Assembly: GCA_028292665.1 (NCBI GenBank)
Contig: JAQGLW010000134.1
Location: 1 to 64,000, forward strand
Source of the DNA: Herminiimonas sp.
GTDB lineage: Bacteria; Pseudomonadota; Gammaproteobacteria; Burkholderiales; Burkholderiaceae_D
Reading direction: 5' to 3'
DNA length: 64,000 nt
The notes under the pieces are model-generated. The model was not told the DNA's origin. It did not search any database and saw only the letters and a list, made by a program, of their open reading frames with translations. Positions 1 to 8,520 of this stretch are shown here, piece by piece. Made by a program: the position numbers and the translations under genes. How positions within the stretch are numbered: position 1 is the stretch's first letter; every line of letters starts with the position of its first letter.

Positions 1-537
1 AATCATGTATCGTGGCTGGACATCTTCGTGATCAATTCCCTGCAACCTTGCCGCTTCGTCGCCAAATCCGATATTCGCGACTGGCCGCTGATCGGATGGC
101 TGTGCGATAAATCGGGCACCGTATTCATCGCGCGCGGCAGGCAGCGTGACGTGCGCAGGATTTTTGAAGGACTGGTTGCGGGTATCCGGGAGGGAGAACG
201 CGTCGCTTTTTTTCCGGAAGGCACGACGGCTGCGCAAGGCACACTGCTGCCGTTCCATGCCAACCTGTTTGAAGCGGCTATCGATGCAAAAGTGCCGATA
301 CAACCCTATGCATTGCGCTATGTCGATGCTGCGGGCAATCTGCATTCTGCGACCGATTTTATCGGCGACATGACCTTTGCGCAAAGCATGATTGCGATCT
401 TGCGCGTACGCAAAATCACTGCGCAATTGATGCTGCTGCCTGCCATCGAAACCACGGGAGCGCACCGCCGCGAACTGGCTGCCGCGGCACGGCGCTCGAT
501 TGCCGTGGCGCTGGGGTATCCGGATGATCAGGCGTAG
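1..537 (+). CDS. plsC: 1-acyl-sn-glycerol-3-phosphate acyltransferase, 3' part
   Basis: The 5' end lies outside the window; 178 residues are visible. They carry the PlsC/LPLAT blocks in order: NHVSWLD (the HX4D catalytic motif), then GTVFIARGR, then FFPEGT (the EGT block), then VPIQPYAL. The family transfers an acyl group from acyl-ACP or acyl-CoA to lysophosphatidic acid or a related lysolipid at the inner membrane. The usual N-terminal membrane segment would be upstream of base 1. It is convergent with apaH, 85 bases away, and is not part of the polysaccharide operons. An ornithine-lipid or other lyso-acyltransferase of the same fold cannot be excluded. Confidence 0.85.
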   Translation, partial: NHVSWLDIFVINSLQPCRFVAKSDIRDWPLIGWLCDKSGTVFIARGRQRDVRRIFEGLVAGIREGERVAFFPEGTTAAQGTLLPFHANLFEAAIDAKVPIQPYALRYVDAAGNLHSATDFIGDMTFAQSMIAILRVRKITAQLMLLPAIETTGAHRRELAAAARRSIAVALGYPDDQA

Positions 538-622
538 ATCGATGCCGGTCGGGATGCTCCCTTTTCAGGATGAACGGTTCTGCTCGAAACAAGCAGCCCT
601 TGAAATCCTTCGCCATTAAACC

Positions 623-1441
623 CTAACCCGGCTTCCGATACTGCGGACAATCGACCTGAAACACCGCACGATCCTCCAACCGCACCGCAGTCAATTTGCC
701 GCCCCATACGCAGCCGGTATCCAGTCCGATCAGATCAGGCCGCATCACAAGCCCCAGCGTCGACCAATGTCCGAATACCACGACGACATCTTCGGTTTTG
801 CGTCCCGGTGCGTCAAACCACGGAAAGTAACCGGGCGGCGCAGCGGTTGCCCCTTCCACCTTCGAAAATTCCATTGTGCCATCCGCGGTGCAAAAGCGAA
901 TGCGCGTCAGCGCATTCACAATGCACCGCAAACGATCTGCGCCTTCAAGCGCGTCATCCCATCTGGCAGGCGTATTGCCATACATCTCCCGCAGAAAATC
1001 CACCCAATCCGGTCCGCGCAGGACGGTTTCGACTTCATGCGCCAATCCGAGCGTCTGTTCCGCCGTCCATTGAGGCAGGACGCCGGCGTGCACCAGCAGA
1101 TGTCCGTTTTCGAAATGCGCCAACGGCTGCCGCCGCAGCCAGTCGAGCAATTCGTCGCGGTCGGGCGCATCGAGAATATCGTCCAGCGTGTCGGATGCAT
1201 GGGTTTTGCGAATGCCGTGGGCGGCCGCCAGCAGATGCAGATCATGATTGCCCAATACCATATTTGCGGTATCGCCAAGCGCACGGATTTGCCTTAGAGT
1301 GGCGAGCGATTGCGGGCCACGGTTGACCAGGTCGCCGGTGAATATTATTTTTGTTTCGGGGGAGGATACGTCTATTTTTTCGAATAGCGCCATTAGCCGG
1401 GAATGGCACCCCTGGACGTCTCCGATGGCGTAAAAGGACAT
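623..1441 (-). CDS. apaH: Bis(5'-nucleosyl)-tetraphosphatase, symmetrical (ApaH)
   Basis: The 272-residue calcineurin-like metallophosphatase has the expected full length. The metal motifs are clear: GDVQGC near residue 7, [10 protein letters not shown] near residue 36 and GNHDLHLL near residue 63. ApaH hydrolyses Ap4A symmetrically to two ADP, which limits alarmone and Np4-capped RNA levels in the cytoplasm. It reads towards the plsC-type gene. It is a housekeeping gene at the border of the polysaccharide island, and its upstream region also faces the radical-SAM gene. Confidence 0.95.
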   Translation of the reverse strand: MSFYAIGDVQGCHSRLMALFEKIDVSSPETKIIFTGDLVNRGPQSLATLRQIRALGDTANMVLGNHDLHLLAAAHGIRKTHASDTLDDILDAPDRDELLDWLRRQPLAHFENGHLLVHAGVLPQWTAEQTLGLAHEVETVLRGPDWVDFLREMYGNTPARWDDALEGADRLRCIVNALTRIRFCTADGTMEFSKVEGATAAPPGYFPWFDAPGRKTEDVVVVFGHWSTLGLVMRPDLIGLDTGCVWGGKLTAVRLEDRAVFQVDCPQYRKPG

Positions 1442-1928
1442 GTTAAGCCCGTTGCGAAGAGTTTTTAAGGGACATCAAATCCAAAATCTCTCGCCGGTGT
1501 GTAGCATAACAGTGCAACTGTCGCATCGGGTCCGTTTCGGTTATGGCTGATTCGATTATTCGGAAAATGCGTTTTATCGACTTGGCGCAACGTGTAGTTG
1601 GAGAAACAGTAGTTACAGCAAGCTGATTAAACATGAGATCTTCTTTGACAGATCGCATGAATTTTAACGAATTACATATAAGGGTGCCGCAATTTCAATT
1701 CATGCCGGGAAATTATATGGCATAGACGAATACATACTATTGACATGCGCGCATGACTACCTGGAAAATTTGACGTTAGACTCCAAAAATCGGCAGTGCC
1801 CGGTATGACTGTCGATATGGTCATGCATTGATGTCAGCGGTTAAGGGCTTCCAGCTATCAAATATCGTTATAATAACGAGTTATTGATATTTTTTTGCTT
1901 TAAGAGAATAGTGCACAACAGGGTAATT
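1442..1928. other. Intergenic region between divergent apaH and the radical-SAM gene
   Basis: This 487-base spacer separates two divergent genes, so it should hold promoters for both. It is visibly A/T-richer than its flanks. A 71-codon reverse frame (1443-1658) ends just before apaH, but I recognise nothing in its protein and do not call it a gene. A TTGACA sequence lies at 1740-1745 without a good -10 at the right distance, and a TATAAT lies at 1869-1874. No riboswitch or RNA gene is recognisable. Confidence 0.5.
1869..1874 (+). promoter_or_regulatory. Possible -10 element (TATAAT) upstream of the sugar cassette
   Basis: A perfect TATAAT lies 54 bases before the chosen ATG of the radical-SAM gene in an A/T-rich segment. 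The sequence 17 bases further upstream does not match a sigma-70 -35 box, so the call rests on the -10 and its position at the head of a long co-directional gene run. Confidence 0.3.
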
Positions 1929-3482
1929 ATGAAACCACAAATGAATTCTCGAAAGTTGGACGTCCTATTTGTAAATCCCGACTCATCGTTGCAGGCTTAC
2001 CAAGGTTTGGCTGAGACTTATGCAGCGATCGAGACTCCAACGTGGGCGCTTTTGCTGGCCCAATCTTGCAGGGTAAAGGATTTTGGTGTCGCGATCCTCG
2101 ATTGTGATGCGGAGCGATTATCACTGCAAAATGCTGTGGACCGTATCAAAAGCGCTGACCCGCGCCTCGTGGTATTTGTGGTCTATGGACAAAATCCGAA
2201 TTCGGGCACGACGGGAATGATCGGCGCCAGTGCGCTCGCCAAGGAGTTAAAGCAGCAGCATCCTGAATTCCCGGTTTGTTTTGTCGGTTCGCATACAAGT
2301 GCCTTGCCGCTTGAAGTGCTGGGCAATTCCTTCGTGGATTTTGTGCTGTTGAACGAAGGCGTTTATGCGCTGCATAACTTGCTCAAAACGGACTTTCACA
2401 CCAATCTGGACAAGGTTCTCGGTATTGGATACAAATCGGTCGACATATTAAAGAATCCAAAGTTGATCCTGAATCCGCCCCAGCATGTCGTGCCGCAGGA
2501 GCGCATGGACATCGATATGCCCGGTTATGCATGGGATCTGTTGCCCTACCGTTCCCGACCACTGGATCTTTATCGGGCGCATTTTTGGCACGCGGAGTTC
2601 GACCACGACAAGAGAACGCCGTTCGCTGCAATTTATACGTCTTTAGGATGCAATTTTGCGTGCGATTTCTGCATGATCAACATAGTCAACCGGGTCGATA
2701 ACGGTAGCGAAATCAATGCATCAAATTCACGCGGCATGCGTTACTGGAGTTCCAAGCTGATCGGTGATGAGCTTGAAAAGTTGTCCAAGATGGGCGTTGA
2801 AACGGTCAGAATCAGCGATGAAATGTTCTTCCTGAACCGCAAGTACTACGAGCCGCTGCTCAATGAAATTATTGACCGTGGTCTCAAGCTGCGCATGTGG
2901 GCCTATTCGCGGATTGACACAGTGCGCCCGGATTACCTCGATCTGTTTCAGCGTGCCGGCATAAATTGGCTGGCGCTTGGAATCGAAGCTGGAAATCAAA
3001 AAGTCCGGCAGGAGGTTTCCAAAGGATCATTCAAAGAGGTAAACATTCGAGACGTTTGTGCTTCGGTGAGGGCGACGGGCATGAATGTCATCAGCAATTA
3101 TATCTTCGGTTTCCCGGAGGATGATCTCAGTACAATGCAGGAGACGCTGAATCTGGCCCTGGAGCTGAATACAGAGATGGCTAATATGTACCCATGCCAA
3201 GCGCTCCCTGGTAGTCCTATGCACAACATTGCCAAGCGCAACGGCTGGAAATTGCCATCAAGTTATGGCGGCTATGCGTTCCTGTCATATGACAGCGAAC
3301 CGTTGCCAACCAAACATATGACGTCGGCCGAAGTTCTTAAATTCAGGGATGAGGCTTGGCAGACGTATTTTTCCAATCCTGCCTACCTGAGTCTGGTTGC
3401 GTCGAAATTTGGCGAAAAAGAGCGGAAGAATGTAGAAGCTATGGCCAAAATAAAACTGCGCCGAAGAATTCTTGGTGATTAA
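1929..3482 (+). CDS. B12-binding-domain radical SAM protein
   Basis: The 517-residue protein has an N-terminal cobalamin-binding-like Rossmann region (about residues 8-150) and a radical SAM core with the CNFACDFC (CX3CX2C) cluster motif near residues 240-247. The classic DxHxxG cobalamin motif is not evident (DCDAERL stands near its expected place), so cobalamin may bind without a lower His ligand or not at all. I chose the ATG at 1929; a TTG at 1884 would add 15 unlikely residues. It heads the heptose/transketolase cassette, 35 bases before the GHMP kinase. Inference: it modifies a sugar intermediate or lipid-linked sugar by C-methylation, rearrangement or deoxygenation. The substrate cannot be read from the sequence. 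Confidence 0.8.
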   Translation: MKPQMNSRKLDVLFVNPDSSLQAYQGLAETYAAIETPTWALLLAQSCRVKDFGVAILDCDAERLSLQNAVDRIKSADPRLVVFVVYGQNPNSGTTGMIGASALAKELKQQHPEFPVCFVGSHTSALPLEVLGNSFVDFVLLNEGVYALHNLLKTDFHTNLDKVLGIGYKSVDILKNPKLILNPPQHVVPQERMDIDMPGYAWDLLPYRSRPLDLYRAHFWHAEFDHDKRTPFAAIYTSLGCNFACDFCMINIVNRVDNGSEINASNSRGMRYWSSKLIGDELEKLSKMGVETVRISDEMFFLNRKYYEPLLNEIIDRGLKLRMWAYSRIDTVRPDYLDLFQRAGINWLALGIEAGNQKVRQEVSKGSFKEVNIRDVCASVRATGMNVISNYIFGFPEDDLSTMQETLNLALELNTEMANMYPCQALPGSPMHNIAKRNGWKLPSSYGGYAFLSYDSEPLPTKHMTSAEVLKFRDEAWQTYFSNPAYLSLVASKFGEKERKNVEAMAKIKLRRRILGD

Positions 3483-3517
3483 AAATTAATTTGTTCTGAC
3501 TATAGGCAGCATTAAAA

Positions 3518-4516
3518 GTGATCATCACACGAACCCCTTTCCGCATTTCGTTTTTTGGCGGCGGCACAGATTATCCGGCATGGTTTCAGGAACACGGTGG
3601 AGTCGTCCTCGCTACTACAATCGACAAGTATTGCTACATCACGTGCCGACATCTTCCTCCATTTTTTGAACATAAGCACCGGATCGTATACTCCCGTATC
3701 GAGAATGTGCAACGTTTGGAGGAGATCGAACATCCTGCAGTACGCGCAATCCTGGGCTGGGCCGGATGTGAGAAAGGCCTTGAAGTTCATCATGACGGTG
3801 ATTTGCCTGCCCGTTCCGGACTTGGTTCGAGTTCTTCTTTCACGGTTGGCCTGGTTCATGCCCTCTCGGCACTGGAGGGGAAGTACATCTCGAAAGAACA
3901 GCTCGCCGAAAATGCAATACACATCGAGCAAGACATAATCCATGAGAACGTGGGTTCTCAAGATCAGATTTCGGCAGCGTTCGGCGGATTCAATCGCATA
4001 GAATTCAATCGCAACAATACGTTTCAGGTCTCCCCCATTGTGTTGAACGGAGACCGGTTTCACGAGCTCCAGAGTCATCTGATGCTTTGCTTTACCGGCT
4101 TTTCAAGAATCGCGTCTGAAATCGCCAAGTCAAAAATTGAAAATTTCAAGAGTCGTGAAGTTGAACTCAAGAAAATGAAAGACATGGTCGATGAGTCGAT
4201 TCAAATACTTCAGAATTCAAATGTGCCAATCGGCGACTTCGGCAAATTGCTGCACGAAAGCTGGCAATATAAACGATGCTTGTCGGACAAGGTTTCAACG
4301 CCCGAAATCGACTACCTTTACGAGGAAGCGATAAGTGCCGGCGCGTTGGGCGGAAAAATCCTGGGCGCGGGTGGCGGCGGGTTCCTCCTGCTTTTCGTGA
4401 AGCCGGAATTGCAGGCGCAAGTACGTGAACGGTTGAAGCATCTCATCCATGTTCCTTTTAAATTTGAAGGTTCGGGAAGTCGGGTCGTCCTTTACCAACC
4501 GAATGGACTCGCCTGA
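3518..4516 (+). CDS. hddA: GHMP kinase, D-glycero-alpha-D-manno-heptose-7-phosphate 1-kinase type
   Basis: The 332-residue GHMP-superfamily kinase resembles HddA. The N-terminal substrate region FFGGGTDYP (residues 12-20) is typical of heptose/fucose-type GHMP kinases. The ATP motif GLGSSSS is at residues 101-107, and the C-terminal glycine motif GAGGGGF is near residue 287. HddA phosphorylates D-glycero-D-manno-heptose 7-phosphate at O1 in the cytoplasm. The start is GTG at 3518, because conserved sequence begins at residue 2. A GmhA-type isomerase (9235), an HddC-type nucleotidyltransferase (8521) and a GmhB-type phosphatase (37241) complete the GDP-heptose set. The exact sugar is inferred from this context. 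Confidence 0.8.
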   Translation: MIITRTPFRISFFGGGTDYPAWFQEHGGVVLATTIDKYCYITCRHLPPFFEHKHRIVYSRIENVQRLEEIEHPAVRAILGWAGCEKGLEVHHDGDLPARSGLGSSSSFTVGLVHALSALEGKYISKEQLAENAIHIEQDIIHENVGSQDQISAAFGGFNRIEFNRNNTFQVSPIVLNGDRFHELQSHLMLCFTGFSRIASEIAKSKIENFKSREVELKKMKDMVDESIQILQNSNVPIGDFGKLLHESWQYKRCLSDKVSTPEIDYLYEEAISAGALGGKILGAGGGGFLLLFVKPELQAQVRERLKHLIHVPFKFEGSGSRVVLYQPNGLA

Positions 4517-4518
4517 GA

Positions 4519-5484
4519 ATGAGCATGGAAAAAGGAGCAAGGATTTTTGTATGCGGCCATGCGGGCCTCATTGGATCAGCCATTCATAGGCGTTTGGAAC
4601 GAGAGGGCTACAGCCAGATCATTACGGCGCCGCGTAGCCAGCTGGATTTGCAGGATGCCGCACGCGTTTCTCGGTTTTTCGAAGAGTACCAGCCTCAATA
4701 CGTCGTGCTCGCGGCTGGGCGCGTCGGCGGAATTGTCGAAAACCAGACCAGTCCTGCAGACTTCATGGATGAAAATATCGCTATTCAGTTGAACGTTCTG
4801 AAGGCTGCGCGAAAGTACGGCGTGACGAAGCTCATATTGTTTGGCTCTTCGTGCATGTATCCGAGAGAGTGTCCGCAGCCGATGGCGGAAGAAGTTCTCC
4901 TTTCGGCCAAACCTGAGCCGACCAGTCTTCCGTATGCAATTTCGAAGTTGGCTGGAACCTACATGTGCCTGGCGTACAACAAGCAATATGGCGACAAGCG
5001 CTTCATTCCCGTCATTCCGAATAGCGCTTACGGCCCGAACGACAATTTCAACCCAAAGTCCGGCCATGTATTATCCGCACTGATGTCCCGGTTTCATGAG
5101 GCAAAGGCAAGCGGGGCCGAGTCTGTAACCCTCTGGGGTAGTGGTTCGCCCCGACGCGAATTCGTGCATGCGGATGATATTGCAGATGCCTGCCTGTACT
5201 TGCTTCAGCAGGATGTTTCAGCGCTTGAGTTTCCATTGAATATTGGTGTCGGATCCGATATATCAATCAAGGAACTGGCGGAAGCGATTGTCGATATCGT
5301 CGGTTACAAGGGGAGGCTGGAATGGGATCGGTCCAAACCGGACGGTGCGCCGCGCAAGCTGCTGGACAGCTCCCGGCTCCGATCCTTCGGATGGGAGCCG
5401 AAGACAAGTTTCGATGACGGGCTTCGCAATACGTACGAATGGTACAGGCAACAGGTCCAGTCAGCGGCAACCGGCAAACAATGA
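4519..5484 (+). CDS. GDP-fucose synthase/ColC-like NAD(P)-dependent epimerase-reductase
   Basis: The 321-residue extended SDR has the N-terminal motif GHAGLIGSA, the catalytic region SSCMYP, YAISK as the YxxxK motif, and the GMER-type stretch NSAYGPNDNF. It belongs to the Fcl/WcaG family of 3,5-epimerase/4-reductases, which also contains ColC. It begins 3 bases after hddA and is followed by the split transketolase, so it probably acts on the same nucleotide sugar. A second family member at 45560 sits beside gmd and is the better candidate for ordinary GDP-L-fucose synthesis. This copy is therefore more likely specialised for a GDP-heptose or 3-deoxy-4-keto intermediate (inference). Confidence 0.75.
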   Translation: MSMEKGARIFVCGHAGLIGSAIHRRLEREGYSQIITAPRSQLDLQDAARVSRFFEEYQPQYVVLAAGRVGGIVENQTSPADFMDENIAIQLNVLKAARKYGVTKLILFGSSCMYPRECPQPMAEEVLLSAKPEPTSLPYAISKLAGTYMCLAYNKQYGDKRFIPVIPNSAYGPNDNFNPKSGHVLSALMSRFHEAKASGAESVTLWGSGSPRREFVHADDIADACLYLLQQDVSALEFPLNIGVGSDISIKELAEAIVDIVGYKGRLEWDRSKPDGAPRKLLDSSRLRSFGWEPKTSFDDGLRNTYEWYRQQVQSAATGKQ

Positions 5485-5503
5485 TCAATAGCAAGGACAT
5501 GTG

Positions 5504-6328
5504 ATGACTAGTAATGATCTTTCTACCTTGTCTGCAAAGGCGAAATGGGTCTGGCGGGAAACACTCAAGGTGCACCGCCATGCCCCGGAGACACGTATAG
5601 CTTCTTCCCTGTCGCCGGTCGAAATTTTTGTCGCGCTTTACTATGGCGGTGTATTGCGCTTCGATCCGAAAAATCCTCGCTCTGAACAACGCGATCGTTG
5701 CATCATCAGCAAAGGCCATGGCTCAATCTGCATGTACCCGATCCTAGCGGACCTGGGATTTTTCCCCGCGTCCGAGCTGGACCGTGTATGCAAGGCCGGT
5801 GGTTTTTTAGGCGGGATTCCCGATCCGATCATTCCTGGCTATGAAACAGTAAACGGATCATTGGGCCACGGCATGGGGGTCGCAACCGGGATTGCGCTTG
5901 GCCTCAAGGTCAAAAAGAGCGACCGCAGTGTTTTCGTCATTACCGGAGACGGCGAGCTGCATGAAGGTGCAAACTGGGAAGCATTCATGTTTGCCTCTCA
6001 CCATAAACTCGATAACCTGAATCTGATCGTGGATGACAACCAGATCAGCATGCTGGGCCAAACCGACAATATTGTGTCGCACGACTCGCTGGCGGCTCGT
6101 TTGCGGGCTTTCGGCTGGAACTGTACCGAAGTGGACGGTCACGATGTAATGGCAGTGCAGGAAGCGCTGACGAGCATGAAATCACAGTCGGCAGGCAAGC
6201 CGAAGGCTTTGCTTGCCCGAACCAAAAAGGGCCATGGCGTTCCGTCGCTTGAAGGAGCCGACCTGGCCCACATCATGAACCCTAAACCGGAATGGATAGA
6301 TACCGTGCTGGAGGCAAACAATGAGTAA
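5504..6328 (+). CDS. Transketolase-like N-terminal (ThDP-binding) subunit
   Basis: These 274 residues match the N-terminal ThDP-binding domain of transketolase. They include SKGHGS near residue 71, a NGSLGHG segment, and the GDGELHEG ThDP/metal motif near residue 150, followed about 27 residues later by VDDN. The ATG at 5504 follows AAGGA at 5493-5497; a GTG at 5501 is possible. It is half of a two-gene transketolase whose other half overlaps it by 8 bases. Full-length housekeeping transketolase is a single chain of about 660 residues, so this split form is probably a pathway-specific enzyme transferring a two-carbon ketol unit in sugar biosynthesis (inference). Confidence 0.85.
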   Translation: MTSNDLSTLSAKAKWVWRETLKVHRHAPETRIASSLSPVEIFVALYYGGVLRFDPKNPRSEQRDRCIISKGHGSICMYPILADLGFFPASELDRVCKAGGFLGGIPDPIIPGYETVNGSLGHGMGVATGIALGLKVKKSDRSVFVITGDGELHEGANWEAFMFASHHKLDNLNLIVDDNQISMLGQTDNIVSHDSLAARLRAFGWNCTEVDGHDVMAVQEALTSMKSQSAGKPKALLARTKKGHGVPSLEGADLAHIMNPKPEWIDTVLEANNE

Positions 6329-7298
6329 TCGTCCTATTGCGATGCGGGATGCCTTCCTTGATCGTGTATGTCAGGCAATGGCGGAAGATGATCGTATATT
6401 CTTCGTCACAGCCGACTTCGGCTCCCCGGTACTGGACCGGATCCGCGCCCAGTTTCCGGACCGCTTTGCCAACGTCGGCATTGCCGAACAAAACTTGATC
6501 AATGTGTCTGCCGGACTCGCGGTGGAAGGCTTCAAGGTCTTTGCGTATGCCATTGCACCTTTTATTACGATGCGGTGCTACGAGCAGATCCGCGTCAATC
6601 TCGCCCTGCTGTCGGAAGTCAGGTCAATGAATGTAACCCTGATCGGAGTGGGTGCCGGCTACAGCTATGTCGTATCCGGACCTACACATCAGTGCTACGA
6701 AGATCTGACGATTATGCGCGCTCTGCCGAATATTGCCGTATATTCGCCTTCGGACCACGTAGCGACTGCTGCGCTGTTCGATCAATGCCTGGCAAACAAG
6801 GGTCTCAAATATCTGCGGCTTGATGCCCAGGTGCTGCCGGTTATTTACGAGTCTACAGTTCCCGATCTGACCGGCGGATTCAACGTACACCGCAGCGGCG
6901 CTGATATTTGCTTTCTGGCGACCGGTTATATGCTGCATACCGCATTCAAGGTTGCGGATCAATTAGCGGCTTCCGGCATCAACGTCGGCGTCATTGACCT
7001 GTTTGACATCTCCCGTTTCGCAGGCGATCAACTGGAGACAGCGCTGGCTCCATATGCCGGGATCGTCACGATGGAGGAAGGTTTCCGAGGGCGGGGCGGA
7101 ATGGATTCCATGATGTTCGAGTTCATTGCCCGCCGCGATCTGCAAATGAGGATACTCAACATCGGGGTGGAACCAGGTTATCGCTTTGAATTGGGCACGC
7201 GTACCGAACTGCACGAGCAAGTTGGCATCGGCGTACAGGCGGTAACCAAGAGCGTGACTGAATTCATGCGTAAAATCCAGTCAAAAATCCCGGCGTAG
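6321..7298 (+). CDS. Transketolase-like C-terminal (Pyr plus C-terminal domain) subunit
   Basis: The 325 residues match the pyrimidine-binding and C-terminal transketolase domains. The conserved glutamate motif GIAEQNLINVSAGLA lies near residues 52-66, and a transketolase_C region follows from about residue 190. The ATG overlaps the stop of the N-terminal subunit by 8 bases, a sign of translational coupling and of a heteromeric enzyme. It would need the partner at 5504 to form the ThDP site. Similar split ThDP enzymes occur in DXS/transketolase-like and E1-type systems that add two-carbon branches to sugars. Donor and acceptor are unknown here. Confidence 0.85.
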   Translation: MSNRPIAMRDAFLDRVCQAMAEDDRIFFVTADFGSPVLDRIRAQFPDRFANVGIAEQNLINVSAGLAVEGFKVFAYAIAPFITMRCYEQIRVNLALLSEVRSMNVTLIGVGAGYSYVVSGPTHQCYEDLTIMRALPNIAVYSPSDHVATAALFDQCLANKGLKYLRLDAQVLPVIYESTVPDLTGGFNVHRSGADICFLATGYMLHTAFKVADQLAASGINVGVIDLFDISRFAGDQLETALAPYAGIVTMEEGFRGRGGMDSMMFEFIARRDLQMRILNIGVEPGYRFELGTRTELHEQVGIGVQAVTKSVTEFMRKIQSKIPA

Positions 7299-7343
7299 CG
7301 CAGGACCGATTGATATCGAATTCGAATAACAGGTGAGAAAAAT

Positions 7344-8513
7344 ATGAAATTTCCGTTGATGCGAAATAACATTCTTCGCGAAGATCTTGATGCGGTAATC
7401 GAGCATTTGAAACAGGACGATCCGATCCTGACTCATGGCGCCAATGTACGTGCCTTTGAAGCAGAATGGTCGGAATGGCTGGGCGTGAAATACAGCGTGT
7501 TCATCAATTCCGGTGCATCGGCAAATTTGCTGACGATGGCGGTTCTCAAGCTGCGTCATCCGGATGGAGGCGAAGTCATCGTTCCGCCGCTGACGTGGAT
7601 TTCCGATGTCGCGTCGGTAATGCAGAACGGCTTCAAGCCGGTTTTTGCGGATATCGACCCGCAAACGCTAGGCATGGATCCCAAGCAGATTTTGGCGAAA
7701 ATCACGCCCAAGACGCGGGCAGTATTCCTTACCCATGTACAAGGCTTCGATGGTCTGACCGACGAGTTACTGGAGGAATTGAAGCGCCGCAATATCCCGC
7801 TGATTGAAGATGTCTGCGAATCGCATGGCGCTACACACAACGGCAAACGATTGGGAAGCCTCAGCTGGATATCGAATTTTTCCTTCTATTATGCCCACCA
7901 TATGAGCACCATTGAGGGCGGTATGGTTTGTACAAATGATCCGGAAGTCTATCAGCAAGTTCGTATGCTGCGGTCGCACGGAATGGTTCGTGAATCCAAC
8001 GATCCCGCTCTACGCACCGAGTATCAGGCAGCCAATCCTGAACTTAACCCCGACTTCATCTTTGCCTACGCTGCGTACAATACACGCAACACGGAGATTG
8101 GCGGCATCATGGGCCGCAGCCAGCTTAAACGCCTCGACCAGAACGTGAAACGCCGGACCGAAAACTTGTTGAGGTTTTTGAAGCAAATCGACTCCGGCAA
8201 GTACCGGACGGATTTCAAGTTGGAGGGATCGAGCAATTACGCTTTCAACTTGATTCTCAAACATCCGGACGACGATCTGGTCCAGCGCCTGATGAAGAAA
8301 ATGCGTGATTCGGGCGTTGAGTTCCGCCGTGGCAGCGCAGGTGGCGGCAACCAGATCCGCCAGCCTTATCTGAAGGGCATTGTTCCCAAGGACCATCATC
8401 TTGAATTCCCGGAAACCGAACACGTCCATTTCTATGGCTTCTATATCGGTAATTTCCCGGATTTGAAGGATCATGAAATCGACGAGCTTTGCGCAATCCT
8501 GAATGCGGTATGA
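7344..8513 (+). CDS. DegT/StrS-family PLP enzyme, ColD-like 3-dehydratase type (His in place of Lys)
   Basis: The 389-residue fold-type I enzyme of the DegT/DnrJ/EryC1/StrS family has NSGASANL near residue 55 and EDVCESHGA near residue 155. Where aminotransferases read SFxxxK, this protein reads SFYYAHHMS, placing His185 at the Schiff-base lysine position. ColD (GDP-4-keto-6-deoxymannose 3-dehydratase) and RfbH/E1 carry exactly this Lys-to-His change and remove the C3 hydroxyl using PMP. The Cys set expected for the RfbH iron-sulfur cluster is not visible, so a ColD-like enzyme fits better. AGGTGAG precedes the ATG. Expected product: a 3-deoxy-4-keto nucleotide sugar (inference). Confidence 0.8.
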   Translation: MKFPLMRNNILREDLDAVIEHLKQDDPILTHGANVRAFEAEWSEWLGVKYSVFINSGASANLLTMAVLKLRHPDGGEVIVPPLTWISDVASVMQNGFKPVFADIDPQTLGMDPKQILAKITPKTRAVFLTHVQGFDGLTDELLEELKRRNIPLIEDVCESHGATHNGKRLGSLSWISNFSFYYAHHMSTIEGGMVCTNDPEVYQQVRMLRSHGMVRESNDPALRTEYQAANPELNPDFIFAYAAYNTRNTEIGGIMGRSQLKRLDQNVKRRTENLLRFLKQIDSGKYRTDFKLEGSSNYAFNLILKHPDDDLVQRLMKKMRDSGVEFRRGSAGGGNQIRQPYLKGIVPKDHHLEFPETEHVHFYGFYIGNFPDLKDHEIDELCAILNAV

Positions 8514-8520
8514 GGCGTAA

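Noticed and set aside
1443-1658. Small reverse frame of 71 codons upstream of apaH
   Set aside because: It would end just before apaH and could be co-transcribed, but the protein has no recognisable feature and no clear ribosome site.
1740-1768. TTGACA as a complete sigma-70 promoter
   Set aside because: No -10-like hexamer occurs 16-18 bases downstream.
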